Source: Thalassotalea euphylliae
GTDB lineage: Bacteria; Pseudomonadota; Gammaproteobacteria; Enterobacterales; Alteromonadaceae
Direction of reading: 5' to 3'
NCBI RefSeq assembly: GCF_003390335.1
Contig: NZ_QUOU01000001.1
Location: forward strand, 3,038,001 to 3,102,000
Length of the DNA: 64,000 nt
The first letter of the stretch is position 1, and every line of letters starts with the position of its first letter. The translations under genes and the position numbers were made by a program. The notes beneath the pieces are model-generated. The model made no database searches. It worked only from the letters and a program-made list of their open reading frames with translations, and was not told the DNA's origin. This document shows, in pieces, positions 1-9,732 of this stretch.

Positions 1-1353
1 AAATGTTGGCAACTGCCCTTTTGACAGCTGCGCTTGATAGTCTTTGGTAATGCGCACCACCACTTTTGACAACAAAAACAGCGCCGTAACGTTAACCACT
101 GTCATTAACCCCGTTGCCATATCAGCAAGCGCAATCACTTGTGGCAATGATGCGGATGAACCAAACACCAACATGGCTAAAAAGCCAATACGCAAGAACC
201 AACGGCCGAATGGATTATCCAACTTCAAGTATTTTAAGTTGTTATCCGCGTAAGCAAAATTCGCGACGATTGAGGTAAAACCAAAAAACAAAATCGCCAA
301 CGTAATAAATTCAGCACCCCAGCTCCCCACTTGCAATGCTAAAGCTTGCTGAGTCAACTGAATACCCATCACACCATCAAGCGAATCGCCTGCCAGTAAA
401 ATAATAATCGCGGTACAAGTACAAATGACCATAGTATCGAAAAATACCGCTAACGATTGAATATAACCTTGTGATGCAGGGTGATGAGGCATTGGCTCAG
501 CCGCCGCAGCAGCATTTGGTGAGCTCCCCATACCCGCTTCATTCGAGTACAAGCCCCGTTGAACCCCATGAATAATGGCTGCGCCAACCACACCGCCACC
601 TGCTTCTTGCCAGCCAAACGCTGAGCCAACGATTTGCATTAAAATGGCAGGAATCTGCTCAATATTGATGGCAATCACAAACAGGGCAACAAGTACATAA
701 GCAACACCCATAAATGGTACTGCTAATTCAGCAAAACGCGCGATATTACGCAGGCCGCCGATAATAATATAGGCCGCTAACAAGGTGATAACGATGCCTG
801 ACATTAATGGGTCAATGCCGAACGAGCCTTGGAATGCATCGGTAATTGAATTGGCTTGTACAGAGCTAAAAACAAAGCCATAACCAAAGAACAAGCACAG
901 TGAAAAGGTAATGGCGAGTTTCGGGCTATTGATCCCTTTGCGCATGTAATAAGCTGGGCCACCGCGAAAGTTATTGTTTTCGTCTTTCTCTTTATACAGC
1001 TGCCCTAGCGCACTTTCAGCATAAGCGGTTGCCATACCGAAAAAGGCAATCAGCCACATCCAAAAAATCGCCCCTGGGCCACCTAAACTGATGGCGACCG
1101 CCACCCCCATTAAGTTACCCGTACCAACACGCGCCGCTAATGACGTACAAAGTGCCTGAAACGAAGAAATACCGTTTTCACTACTATTTCGACTCAGTTT
1201 TAACAAGCTAAACATATGCTTGAAATGACGCAATTGGATCAGCTTCAAACGCAAGCTAAACCAAATGCCACAACCCGTAAGCAAGTAAATTAATACACTG
1301 CCCCACAGGTACCCATTAATGAAGCCAACCCATTGGCTAATTAAATCGCCCAT
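1..1353 (-). CDS. AGCS-family sodium:alanine/glycine symporter (partial, 3' end off window)
   Basis: Polytopic inner-membrane symporter of the alanine/glycine:cation symporter family, importing small neutral amino acids with Na+. Reading the minus strand from the ATG at 1353 gives 451 open codons to the window edge with no stop, so the C-terminus lies outside. The family's glycine-rich block is visible at residues 75-94 (RVGTGNLMGVAVAISLGGPG), followed by repeated hydrophobic helices and the conserved NEAGMGSSPNAAAAAE stretch. The family usually has 450-550 residues, so little is missing. Substrate (alanine versus glycine) cannot be read from sequence. It is transcribed away from yjdM and leaves the window; no operon partner is visible. 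Confidence 0.93.
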   Translation of the reverse strand, partial: MGDLISQWVGFINGYLWGSVLIYLLTGCGIWFSLRLKLIQLRHFKHMFSLLKLSRNSSENGISSFQALCTSLAARVGTGNLMGVAVAISLGGPGAIFWMWLIAFFGMATAYAESALGQLYKEKDENNNFRGGPAYYMRKGINSPKLAITFSLCLFFGYGFVFSSVQANSITDAFQGSFGIDPLMSGIVITLLAAYIIIGGLRNIARFAELAVPFMGVAYVLVALFVIAINIEQIPAILMQIVGSAFGWQEAGGGVVGAAIIHGVQRGLYSNEAGMGSSPNAAAAAEPMPHHPASQGYIQSLAVFFDTMVICTCTAIIILLAGDSLDGVMGIQLTQQALALQVGSWGAEFITLAILFFGFTSIVANFAYADNNLKYLKLDNPFGRWFLRIGFLAMLVFGSSASLPQVIALADMATGLMTVVNVTALFLLSKVVVRITKDYQAQLSKGQLPTF

Positions 1354-1586
1354 AAAAATTTCTTAAACTAACAATATATTAGCCGCTAGCTTAGCAAACT
1401 ATGCCAAGCCTTGGCTAAGGTGAATTCGGGATAAGATAGAAACGCTTTGTACCAAGCAACGGGAAAACTTTCTATCCTTTGTCGCGAGCAAAAGCTCACC
1501 CAAAGATTGGATAGCTTTTGCCAAGCACATACGTGAGGAATTGCCAACGCAGGAAGCGTTTAGCGAGCGCAGCTAACGTTAGAAAA

Positions 1587-1922
1587 CTAGGCTTTTTTTA
1601 CAAACTGCGCTGTTACCATCATTTCGCCAACACCATCGACTTTGCAGTCTAACTCGTGATCTTTTTTATCCAGTACACGGCGAACGGTAGCTTTAGTACC
1701 AATTTTAATGACTTGCGAGCTACCTTTGATTTTTAAATCTTTGATGACCGTTACTTTGTCGCCGTCAGCGAGTAATGCACCGTTAGCATCTTTGACTTTA
1801 ATGGTGTCTTCTTCTGCAACTTCAGCAGGGTCCCACTCATGGGCACACTCTGGGCAAATTAACAGGCTTTGATCTTGGTAAACATACTCAGATTGGCAAG
1901 CAGGACAAGGAGGTAATGACAT
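1587..1922 (-). CDS. yjdM: YjdM/PhnA-family zinc-ribbon protein
   Basis: Small cytoplasmic protein of the PhnA/YjdM family, 111 residues from the ATG at 1922. An in-frame TTG three codons upstream extends the frame, but the family normally begins MSLP, so the ATG is preferred. An N-terminal zinc ribbon is formed by two CxxC pairs (CPAC and CPEC), followed by the family-typical KDANGALLADGD and VIKDLKIKGSS segments and the terminal FVKKA. The old name 'alkylphosphonate utilisation' is misleading: family members are found without phn genes, and the function is not firmly known. It stands alone between agcS (same strand) and the divergent S46 peptidase. Confidence 0.9.
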   Translation of the reverse strand: MSLPPCPACQSEYVYQDQSLLICPECAHEWDPAEVAEEDTIKVKDANGALLADGDKVTVIKDLKIKGSSQVIKIGTKATVRRVLDKKDHELDCKVDGVGEMMVTAQFVKKA

Positions 1923-2184
1923 GGTGTTCAACTTATATCAGGTTTTCAAAGAGGCGTATTATACTTGCTAAGCTTGTGGCAAGCGAGCGGATCACCCCAA
2001 GAGTAACAAGCTGTTACTGATTGATGCACATAGATATAGGAACATAAGCGCTTAGGTAAATAGTCACCTAACGCTTTTCAACTGGAAAGATTGTTATATT
2101 ATCTCAATTTAATTAATATGCTTGCGTCATATCGCAAGCAGCTACCCCCAGTAGCCAACGCATAAAAACAAAATAGGAAAAATC

Positions 2185-4386
2185 ATGATCAAAAACCGAT
2201 TGCCTAATGCGCTTTACAAAGCGCTGTCGATGGCATCACTTTTAGCTGTTGGTTCAGCATCGATGTCAGCGCATGCTGACGAAGGTATGTGGCAACCACA
2301 TCAACTGCAAGAAATCAGCGGTAAGCTTAAACAAGCTGGCCTTGAGCTTGATCCAACACAAATGGAAAACTTAGACCAATTCCCAATGAATGCCATTATC
2401 AGCTTGGGTGGCTGTACGGCTTCATTTTTATCTGAACAAGGGCTAGTTGTCACCAATCATCACTGTGCTTATGGCTCAATTCAATACAACTCTAATGAAG
2501 ACAACAACCTGCTAGAGCAAGGTTTTGTCGCAAAATCTTTATCTGAGGAATTACAGGCTGCGCCGGGCTCTCGTGTATACGTAACTGAGTCGCTGACCAA
2601 TGTGACCGAGAAAATTACTGGTGCTATTCCGTCATCAACTCAAGGCAAAGCCTACTTTGATGCAATTGAGAAAAACCAAAAAACCTTGGTAGCAGAATGT
2701 GAAACCTCACAAGATTACCGCTGCGAAGTATTTAGCTTTCACGGTGGCCTTGAGTACTTCCTCATCAAACAACTGGCAATTCGCGATGTGCGTTTAGTTT
2801 ACGCACCGCCTTCTAGCATAGGTAAATTTGGTGGTGATACCGACAACTGGATGTGGCCGCGCCACACCGGTGACTGGTCTTTCTACCGCGCCTACGTAAA
2901 CAAAGACGGCCAACCTGCCGATTACTCAAAAGACAACGTACCGTTTAAGCCAAAAGCGTTTCTAAAAGTGAATGCCAGCGGTGTTGAAGAAAACGACTAT
3001 GTGATGGTACTTGGTTACCCAGGCCGCACAAACCGTTACCGTACAGTGGAAGAAGTAAAGAACCAATTTACTTGGGTCTACCCTACCGCCAAACGCTACC
3101 GCGAAGAGTACATTGACGTTATCAAGAACACTGCGCCTGCTCAAAGCGAAGCGCGCATCAAATATGAAAGCACGCTAGCGGGCCTTGCCAACTATGCGAA
3201 AAATTACGGCTCTATGGTCGAAAGCTTTCACAAAGGCGATATGCTTGAGCGCAAAGAAAAAGAGTTAGCAGCGCTAAAAACTTGGATTAACACATCGAAA
3301 AAACGCCAGCGCCAATACGGAAAAACGCTGGCCGAACTCGATAACTTAATTGCACAAGGTCAGTCACATCAAAAGCGTGATTTAATCTTGGCCTATATTG
3401 CTCGCACCAATATGTACAGTGTTGCCAAGCGCTTATATCGTCTAGCACACGAAAAAAACAAACCTGATGCAGAGCGTAAAAAAGGTTATCAAGAGCGTGA
3501 CATGAACCGCTTCACCCAAGCGATGAAACGCGTTAATCGCCGTTACGATGCGACCGTTGATAAAGCCGTACTAGCACACTTTATCGCACAATACGCCAAG
3601 TTCCCTGCTGAGCAACGCAATTCAGTGTTTGATAAATTTTTTGGCATTAGTAAAAATTTTGATGCGAAAAAACTCGCCACTAAGCTAGATAAAATGCACA
3701 GCAGCACGGAACTTGATCAAGAAGCCGTGCGTTTAGCGTGGATGAACAAATCAGTCGAAGAGTTTAAAGCTAGCAACGACCCATACATTCAATTTGCTGT
3801 TTCACAATACGAGCACGACCGCAAACTTGAAAAGCAAGACGAAGCGCTTGCCGGCCAATTAGCGCAAATTCGCCCGCAATATATGGCGGCGATGATCGCT
3901 TTTAAACAATCGAAAGGTGAGCCAGTATACGCCGATGCTAACAGCTCATTACGTATCACCTACGGTAATGTGAAAGGCTACTCACCACAAGATGGTATTA
4001 CCGCAACGCCGTTTACCACGCTTGAAGGCATGTTAGCTAAATATGTGGCAGGTGATCACGAGTTTGACTTGTTCGACAACATTCGCACTGCGATTAAGAA
4101 CAAAAACTACGGCGCTTACTACCGTGAAAGCCTAGGCTCAGTGCCAGTTAACTATCTATCAACCTTAGATATCACAGGTGGTAACTCAGGCTCACCAACC
4201 TTGAACGGTAAAGGTGAATTTGTTGGCTTAGTATTCGATGGCGTTTATGAGTCGATTATCGGCGACTGGGATTACGATGCCAAGCTAAACCGCGCAATTC
4301 ACACCAGTGTGCCATTTATGCTGTGGACAATGGAAAACGTGGATAACGCGCAAAATATTGTTGATGAGTTAACGATTGTTAAATAG
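2185..4386 (+). CDS. S46-family dipeptidyl-peptidase (DPP7/DPP11 type), secreted
   Basis: Serine exopeptidase that releases dipeptides from peptide N-termini in the periplasm or at the cell surface. The 733-residue length matches the family. A signal peptide is visible (hydrophobic stretch ending AHADEG near residue 32). The catalytic His lies in TNHHC (residues 90-94), the Asp region in GGDTDNWMWPRHTGDW (from about 216) and the catalytic Ser in GGNSGSP (Ser668). Eighteen residues after that Ser the sequence is FDGVYES: the Gly at the S1 position is what DPP7-type (hydrophobic P1) enzymes carry, whereas DPP11 has Arg there. Substrate class is therefore inferred as DPP7-like. AGGAAAAATC precedes the ATG. 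A strong terminator follows; the gene is monocistronic. Confidence 0.93.
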   Translation: MIKNRLPNALYKALSMASLLAVGSASMSAHADEGMWQPHQLQEISGKLKQAGLELDPTQMENLDQFPMNAIISLGGCTASFLSEQGLVVTNHHCAYGSIQYNSNEDNNLLEQGFVAKSLSEELQAAPGSRVYVTESLTNVTEKITGAIPSSTQGKAYFDAIEKNQKTLVAECETSQDYRCEVFSFHGGLEYFLIKQLAIRDVRLVYAPPSSIGKFGGDTDNWMWPRHTGDWSFYRAYVNKDGQPADYSKDNVPFKPKAFLKVNASGVEENDYVMVLGYPGRTNRYRTVEEVKNQFTWVYPTAKRYREEYIDVIKNTAPAQSEARIKYESTLAGLANYAKNYGSMVESFHKGDMLERKEKELAALKTWINTSKKRQRQYGKTLAELDNLIAQGQSHQKRDLILAYIARTNMYSVAKRLYRLAHEKNKPDAERKKGYQERDMNRFTQAMKRVNRRYDATVDKAVLAHFIAQYAKFPAEQRNSVFDKFFGISKNFDAKKLATKLDKMHSSTELDQEAVRLAWMNKSVEEFKASNDPYIQFAVSQYEHDRKLEKQDEALAGQLAQIRPQYMAAMIAFKQSKGEPVYADANSSLRITYGNVKGYSPQDGITATPFTTLEGMLAKYVAGDHEFDLFDNIRTAIKNKNYGAYYRESLGSVPVNYLSTLDITGGNSGSPTLNGKGEFVGLVFDGVYESIIGDWDYDAKLNRAIHTSVPFMLWTMENVDNAQNIVDELTIVK

Positions 4387-4469
4387 TTAGAATAACGATA
4401 TGGCTCAATTTGGCGACTCAATAAGCGCAGACTTATCGAGCCACAAAATGTTACTTAGCATCACATAGC

Positions 4470-4501
4470 AAAAGAGCAACCTAACGGGTTGCTCTTTTTT
4501 G
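4470..4501 (+). terminator. Rho-independent terminator of the S46 peptidase gene
   Basis: Perfect 11-bp stem (AAAGAGCAACC / GGTTGCTCTTT) with loop TAACG followed by a T run, 84 bp after the peptidase stop. Confidence 0.9.
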
Positions 4502-4755
4502 TTGTATCAATAAGTTATAACTTGAACAGTCAGCGTTAAATAATTCAAGTAAATTAATAATAGCTACAGCATCAATGGTGCTAGTCATCTCATATGGCAA
4601 TTTTTTAAGGTGGTTATGCGTTAGTTGAGCCATTCAGCAAAACTCGTCTAATTTACGCTGAAAACAAAAAGCTGCCGTTCACCAAACAAGCTAGTGGGTA
4701 AGAGTGGTTCACTGGCTTATTCCCTGATTGTATGGTGTTAATGCAAAATTAAGCG
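4502..4755. other. Non-coding gap between convergent genes
   Basis: No convincing ORF. Two GCGTTAG motifs occur, near 4618 and at 4753-4759 overlapping the stop of the acetyltransferase gene. They are reminiscent of integron recombination cores but do not assemble into a credible attC structure. Confidence 0.4.
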
Positions 4756-5391
4756 TTAGATCCGTTTTATAAGTAGCTTAATTCCTTCATGCTCTGTAAT
4801 TTCAAAAAACGGTCTTTCACCATCTAAAGTAAACTCACGGTACTTAATAAATGCTTTCTCTTCGAACCCTAATTTGTTCTTAAAAATATGCTGAGAAATA
4901 TTTCCTGTAGCTTCAGCCTGCGCATACTTGAATCCCTTTTTCTTGGCTTCGTCAATACACTTCGATATCAATTCATTAACGACTCCTTTACCATTAAATC
5001 TATCGTCCATTGCAACGAACTTTATGTTTAAATAGGTATTATCAGGTAAAGCTTCGCCTTTAAAATAGCTATTATTGAGTTCCTCTATCAATGAAGCGAT
5101 AGGGTTACTTGGCTCGTCATCATTGGCATCAGCTTTGTTCAAGCTCTCGGCCAGATCAGCAGCCAAAATGGCTCCTATTATTTTGTTCGTTTTTAACTCT
5201 CTGGCGACAAACCCCAATCCGTTATTTGCACAATGTTGCGTTAAATCCAAAATGAACTCAGCAAACTCCTTTGGTGGAGCATTATTTACTTTGGCCAACG
5301 GCTCTCTTTCATTAAACGTAACGACAACTAGGTTAGCTGTTTCGTGTGTATTTTGGCTATGAATATTGTCTACGGAAAAATTAAAAGACAT
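4756..5391 (-). CDS. GNAT-family N-acetyltransferase
   Basis: Predicted cytoplasmic acyl-CoA-dependent N-acetyltransferase, 211 residues. The acetyl-CoA binding motif A is recognisable as DDRFNGKGVVNELISKCIDEA (about residues 129-150), followed by motif-B-like FKNKLGFEEKAFIKYREF. The N-terminal half is poorly conserved and carries an acidic segment (KADANDDEPSN). The substrate cannot be predicted. The gene sits alone between long non-coding stretches on both sides, which with its family suggests an accessory or horizontally acquired gene. No good ribosome-binding site is seen before the ATG at 5391. Confidence 0.75.
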   Translation of the reverse strand: MSFNFSVDNIHSQNTHETANLVVVTFNEREPLAKVNNAPPKEFAEFILDLTQHCANNGLGFVARELKTNKIIGAILAADLAESLNKADANDDEPSNPIASLIEELNNSYFKGEALPDNTYLNIKFVAMDDRFNGKGVVNELISKCIDEAKKKGFKYAQAEATGNISQHIFKNKLGFEEKAFIKYREFTLDGERPFFEITEHEGIKLLIKRI

Positions 5392-5814
5392 AAATTAACT
5401 TATTGATATGGAGATGGTTTTGAGCAAGAGTATAAGCAAGCATGAGCCGTTTTTCCATGAAATTGAAACAGGATAAAGTCTGCACGTCAGTAGTTTTCTA
5501 TACTCTTTGTACACAGAGCATGTTGTTTGCAGGTCTGCTTTTGAGACAAGCTGATATTTATGTGCATTTAGTTAAATGTCTCAAATTCGCTCACAACAGA
5601 CTGTGAGCTAAATCTAAGTATTGTATAAATTTCAGTCCTAAGAGCCCGATTTGGGTCTATCGCAAAATATGCTATTCATAAATATACACGTTTCTTCAAT
5701 CTCGATTTAAACTGCTTTATAGAGTTACTGTATAGCCCAGCCAACATTGTTAGCCTAATCCCCTAACCCTCAATAAATATTCAATAGCTTCTGCAAAAAC
5801 CAATCTACAAATGC
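5392..5814. other. Non-coding gap upstream of the GNAT gene
   Basis: AT-rich stretch between the acetyltransferase start and the pntB terminator. No ORF, RNA gene or clear repeat was seen. Confidence 0.4.
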
Positions 5815-5845
5815 AAAAAAGCCCCGCTAATTGGCGAGGCTTTGG
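5815..5845 (-). terminator. Terminator of pntAB
   Basis: On the minus strand, GCCTCGC...GCGGGGC forms a hairpin (one mismatch) followed by TTTTTTG. It lies about 40 bp after the pntB stop. Confidence 0.85.
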
Positions 5846-5883
5846 TTTTATGTAAATGCTTTAATTGCTAATGCGATATCACA

Positions 5884-7293
5884 TTAGGCTAACGCATGGA
5901 CAATTTTATCAACTGATTCTTTCGCATCACCAAATAACATTTGGCTATTGTCTTTAAAGAACAGTGGATTTTGTACACCAGCGTAACCTGTGCTCATTGA
6001 GCGCTTGAAGACAACAACGTTTTTCGCGTTCCAGACTTCAAGTACTGGCATACCGGCAATTGGGCTACCTGGGTCTTCACTTGCCGCCGGGTTAACCGTA
6101 TCGTTCGCGCCGATAACCAATACCACATCTGTCTCGTTAAAGTCGTCGTTGATCTCTTCCATACCCTCTACGATATCGTATGGTACTTTCGCTTCCGCCA
6201 GTAGAACGTTCATATGACCCGGTAAGCGACCCGCTACAGGGTGAATACCAAAACGCACTTCAACACCTTTTGCTTTTAGCTTTTGCGTCATTTCGTACAC
6301 TGGGTATTGCGCTTGTGCGACCGCCATACCGTAACCCGGTGTGATGATCACTGACTTAGCATTCGATAGCATTTCCGCCACTTGCTCGGCTTGTACTTCA
6401 ACGTGCTCGCCGTAGTCTTTGTCAGTATCAATGCTCACTTCAGTACCGAAGCCACCAGCAATTACGCTGATAAATGAGCGGTTCATCGCCTTACACATAA
6501 TGTAAGAAAGAATCGCACCTGACGAGCCTACTAATGCACCAGTAACAATCAATAAGTCGTTACTTAACATAAAGCCTGCTGCCGCCGCTGCCCAACCTGA
6601 GTACGAGTTCAGCATTGAAACAACCACTGGCATATCAGCACCACCAATTGATGCCACTAAGTGCCAACCAAACACTAACGCAATAGCCGTCATTAGATAT
6701 AAGGCACCGTCGTTGCCGCCTTCGTTGACGAACATAATCATTAGTACAAAGCTAACAACACCTGCAGCTAAGTTCATTTTATGGCGATGAGGTAACATCA
6801 ATGCCGCAGAGTTAATTAGGCCGCGCAGTTTACCAAAGGCAACAATTGAACCTGTGAAGGTTACCGCACCGATAAATACACCCAAGAATACTTCAACCAA
6901 GTGGATGTTTTGCTCAACACGCGCTTCATCAGATAAAGCGGTTAATAACGCTGTGCTGTCATGCGCATCAAAGTAGCTGTTAAAGCCAACTAATACCGCC
7001 GCTAAACCAACGAAACTGTGAAGAATCGCAACCAGTTCAGGCATTTCGGTCATTTCAACGCGTTTTGCTAGGCGGAAACCAATTGCGGCACCAATGACCA
7101 TAGCCACAATGATAACGGTGACATTATCAACACGAGGGTCAGCAATGGTTGCCAATAAGGCAAGCGTCATACCGGCAATACCAAAGTTATTACCTTCTTG
7201 CGCAGTTTCTTGCTTACTTAAACCAGCCAGTGAAAAAATAAATAGTAATGCGGCAACGATATAAGCAGCAGTAATAATTCCAGTTGATATCAT
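5884..7293 (-). CDS. pntB: NAD(P)+ transhydrogenase subunit beta
   Basis: Membrane and NADP(H)-binding subunit of the proton-translocating transhydrogenase, which uses the proton gradient to move hydride from NADH to NADP+. The 469 residues are close to the 462 of E. coli. The N-terminal two-thirds (about residues 1-270) is a bundle of hydrophobic helices forming the proton channel. The C-terminal third is domain III, with the NADP-binding loop GYGMAVAQAQ at 320-329 and GANDTVNPAA later. It follows pntA by 12 bp in the same operon, and a terminator follows directly. Confidence 0.97.
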   Translation of the reverse strand: MISTGIITAAYIVAALLFIFSLAGLSKQETAQEGNNFGIAGMTLALLATIADPRVDNVTVIIVAMVIGAAIGFRLAKRVEMTEMPELVAILHSFVGLAAVLVGFNSYFDAHDSTALLTALSDEARVEQNIHLVEVFLGVFIGAVTFTGSIVAFGKLRGLINSAALMLPHRHKMNLAAGVVSFVLMIMFVNEGGNDGALYLMTAIALVFGWHLVASIGGADMPVVVSMLNSYSGWAAAAAGFMLSNDLLIVTGALVGSSGAILSYIMCKAMNRSFISVIAGGFGTEVSIDTDKDYGEHVEVQAEQVAEMLSNAKSVIITPGYGMAVAQAQYPVYEMTQKLKAKGVEVRFGIHPVAGRLPGHMNVLLAEAKVPYDIVEGMEEINDDFNETDVVLVIGANDTVNPAASEDPGSPIAGMPVLEVWNAKNVVVFKRSMSTGYAGVQNPLFFKDNSQMLFGDAKESVDKIVHALA

Positions 7294-7305
7294 GATGTTG
7301 CCCTC

Positions 7306-8844
7306 CTACTTCTGGAACATTTTTAACATACGCTTGGTAACAAAGAAGCCACCAACGATATTGATTGTCGCTATCAGTATTGCAATGCCCGACAACACTT
7401 GTACAACGAGATTGTCTGAGCCTACTTGCAACAATGCACCAACAACGATAATGCCTGAAATAGCATTAGTTACACTCATCAATGGCGTATGCAATGCATG
7501 GGTAACGTTCCAAACAACGTGATAACCAACCACACAAGCGAGTACGAATACCGTGAAGTGTGCGAGAAAATCTGACGGAGCAACACTTGCTACCCAACCA
7601 AACACTAAGCCAGCAACCGCCATCATGGCGTACTTTTTCGCAGGGCTCTTTTCTTCTTCCACTTCTTCAACTGCCGCAACTGGCTTCGCAGGTTCCGGCT
7701 TAGCTGCTGGCGCGGCGCTTACTTGAATTGGCGGTGGTGGGAAAGTCACTTCACCGTCGTGAACCACTAACATATTGCGGATCACTTGGTCTTCAAAATC
7801 AATCGCCAACTCACCGTCTTTTTCAGGGCAAATAAGCTTAGTTAGATTCACTAAGTTATTGGCGTATAACTGAGATGATTGATTCGGCAAACGCGACACT
7901 AAATCGGTGTAACCAATGATTTTTACACCTTTAACGTTAGTTAGCTTGCCTGGCTCGGTTAGCTCACAGTTACCACCACCGGCCGCCGCTAAATCAACAA
8001 TCACGCTACCTGGCTTCATTGATGCAACCATTTCTTCGGTGATCAATTTAGGCGCTGGTTTACCTGGGATCATCGCGGTAGTGATAATAATATCGACTTC
8101 TTTGGCTTGCTCTGCGAACAAAGCCATTTCCGCCTCGATAAAGGCTTTACTCATTACCTTAGCGTAGCCATCGCCACTACCGGTATCTTCTTCCTCGAAA
8201 TCTAACTCAAGGAATTCCGCGCCCATACTTTCGATTTGTTCTTTTACTTCAGGGCGAGTGTCAAAGGCACGTACTACCGCACCTAAGCTACCTGCGGCGC
8301 CAATGGCGGCAAGGCCTGCAACCCCCGCACCAATAATCATTACTTTCGCTGGCGGTAAGTTACCTGCTGCAGTGATTTGACCTGTGAAGAAACGGCCAAA
8401 CTGATGTGACGCTTCAACAACGGCACGATAACCGGCGATATTTGCCATTGAGCTCAGTGCATCTAATGACTGCGAGCGTGTCATACGTGGCACCATGTCC
8501 ATGGCGATGGTGGTAATATTCTTTTGCTTGAGCTTTTCAACCAATTCGCTGTTTTGCGCTGGTTGAATAAAACTGACGAGATGGGCACCTTCCTTCATTA
8601 GGTCGATTTCATCATCTGTAGGTGGGTTCACCTTGAAAATAATGTCGCTTTGCCAAACATCGTCTTGGCTAACAAGCGTGGCTCCTTGCTCGACATAATC
8701 ACTGTCATGAAAACTTGCTTTTTTACCCGCGAGTTTTTCAATAGCGACTTCAAAACCTCTTTGCTTTAACGCTTTCACCGAAGTCGGGGTAGCTGCAACG
8801 CGATTTTCCCCTTTTAACGACTCTTTTGGGATACCTATCTGCAT
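7306..8844 (-). CDS. pntA: NAD(P)+ transhydrogenase subunit alpha
   Basis: NAD(H)-binding subunit of the same transhydrogenase. At 512 residues it is the fused E. coli-type alpha chain, not the split pntAa/pntAb form. Domain I (residues 1 to about 380) has an alanine-dehydrogenase-like fold with the Rossmann loop GAGVAG at 172-177 and the RQD-loop equivalent near QSLDALSSMANIAGYRA. An Ala/Pro/Lys/Glu-rich linker (about 380-405) leads to a C-terminal block of transmembrane helices ending KRMLKMFQK. First gene of pntAB; it is divergent from the gamma-carbonic anhydrase gene, with about 160 bp between them for both promoters. Confidence 0.97.
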   Translation of the reverse strand: MQIGIPKESLKGENRVAATPTSVKALKQRGFEVAIEKLAGKKASFHDSDYVEQGATLVSQDDVWQSDIIFKVNPPTDDEIDLMKEGAHLVSFIQPAQNSELVEKLKQKNITTIAMDMVPRMTRSQSLDALSSMANIAGYRAVVEASHQFGRFFTGQITAAGNLPPAKVMIIGAGVAGLAAIGAAGSLGAVVRAFDTRPEVKEQIESMGAEFLELDFEEEDTGSGDGYAKVMSKAFIEAEMALFAEQAKEVDIIITTAMIPGKPAPKLITEEMVASMKPGSVIVDLAAAGGGNCELTEPGKLTNVKGVKIIGYTDLVSRLPNQSSQLYANNLVNLTKLICPEKDGELAIDFEDQVIRNMLVVHDGEVTFPPPPIQVSAAPAAKPEPAKPVAAVEEVEEEKSPAKKYAMMAVAGLVFGWVASVAPSDFLAHFTVFVLACVVGYHVVWNVTHALHTPLMSVTNAISGIIVVGALLQVGSDNLVVQVLSGIAILIATINIVGGFFVTKRMLKMFQK

Positions 8845-9008
8845 AACATACCTTTTGTTGTTTTTATGACATAAGTGATTAGTGTTTTAACACTATTCGT
8901 TTTTTTTTCATACGACAAATTCAGAATAATCACTATTAACAAGATGATTAAAGTTCCGTACACTGCTTGAAATACAATAAAAATAAGCTACTCACAGGTG
9001 ATATAACA

Positions 9009-9533
9009 ATGCGTTATCAGTTAGGTAAATTAGTTCCACTCGTCGACCAGTCATGCTTTATTGCGCCTAATGCCAGTGTTATTGGCAATGTTGAGCTAAA
9101 GCCCAATGCCAGTATTTGGTTTAATGTAGTGATGCGCGGTGACATGGATAAGATCACCATAGGTGAAGACAGCAATATTCAAGACGGCAGTATTTTACAC
9201 GTTGATAAAGGCTTCCCAATCGAAGTTGGCAAGCAAGTCACCGTTGGCCATAAAGTCATGCTGCACGGCTGTACTATTGGTGATTTAAGTTTGATTGGCA
9301 TGAACGCCGTTGTGCTGAACGGCGCTAAAATTGGCAAAGGTTGTATTATTGGCGCCAACAGCCTAGTGACTGAAGGTATGGAAGTGCCCGATGGCCATTT
9401 AGCCCTTGGTTCACCCGCTAAAGTGATTAAGCCACTTGATGAAAAAACGCGTGAATTACTGATGCAATCAGCAGAGCATTATGTGCAAAACGGGCAGCGC
9501 TATACTGATGAGTTAGTGGCGATTGAAGACTAG
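9009..9533 (+). CDS. Gamma-carbonic anhydrase-like hexapeptide-repeat protein (YrdA/PaaY type)
   Basis: Cytoplasmic left-handed beta-helix protein of the gamma-carbonic anhydrase/YrdA group, 174 residues from the ATG at 9009. That start has AGGTG eight bases upstream; a TTG further upstream is in frame but lacks such a site. Hexapeptide repeats run through most of the chain. The three His positions expected for the metal site appear in ILHVDKG, VGHKV and MLHGC. Many members bind metal, but hydratase activity has been shown only for some, so the enzymatic role is uncertain. Lone gene, divergent from pntA. Confidence 0.9.
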   Translation: MRYQLGKLVPLVDQSCFIAPNASVIGNVELKPNASIWFNVVMRGDMDKITIGEDSNIQDGSILHVDKGFPIEVGKQVTVGHKVMLHGCTIGDLSLIGMNAVVLNGAKIGKGCIIGANSLVTEGMEVPDGHLALGSPAKVIKPLDEKTRELLMQSAEHYVQNGQRYTDELVAIED

Positions 9534-9575
9534 TAAACGGTTAAGCGACACTTAAAAAGCTATAACAAGCAAAGT

Positions 9576-9595
9576 GGCTCTCAAATGCGAGAGCC
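9576..9595 (+). terminator. Possible terminator hairpin after the YrdA-like gene
   Basis: Seven-bp perfect stem GGCTCTC/GAGAGCC with loop AAATGC, about 40 bp after the stop. There is no U run, so termination is only a guess. Confidence 0.35.
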
Positions 9596-9732
9596 CAATA
9601 TAACCATGTTTAATTAGAATGCGCTGCTGATGAACGACTAATTATTAACAATTGAAACAAGATAAATATCATCGCTAAGCCCGACAGAATAAATGGGTCA
9701 ATCGCCAAGTTTTACTCGTTATACGAATTGAT

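Noticed and set aside
4610..4765. Possible integron attC site after the GNAT gene (GCGTTAG motifs, ATCTAAC overlapping the stop)
   Set aside because: The motifs are in the same orientation and no complementary R'/R'' and L'/L'' pair with normal spacing could be assembled; no integrase gene is near.
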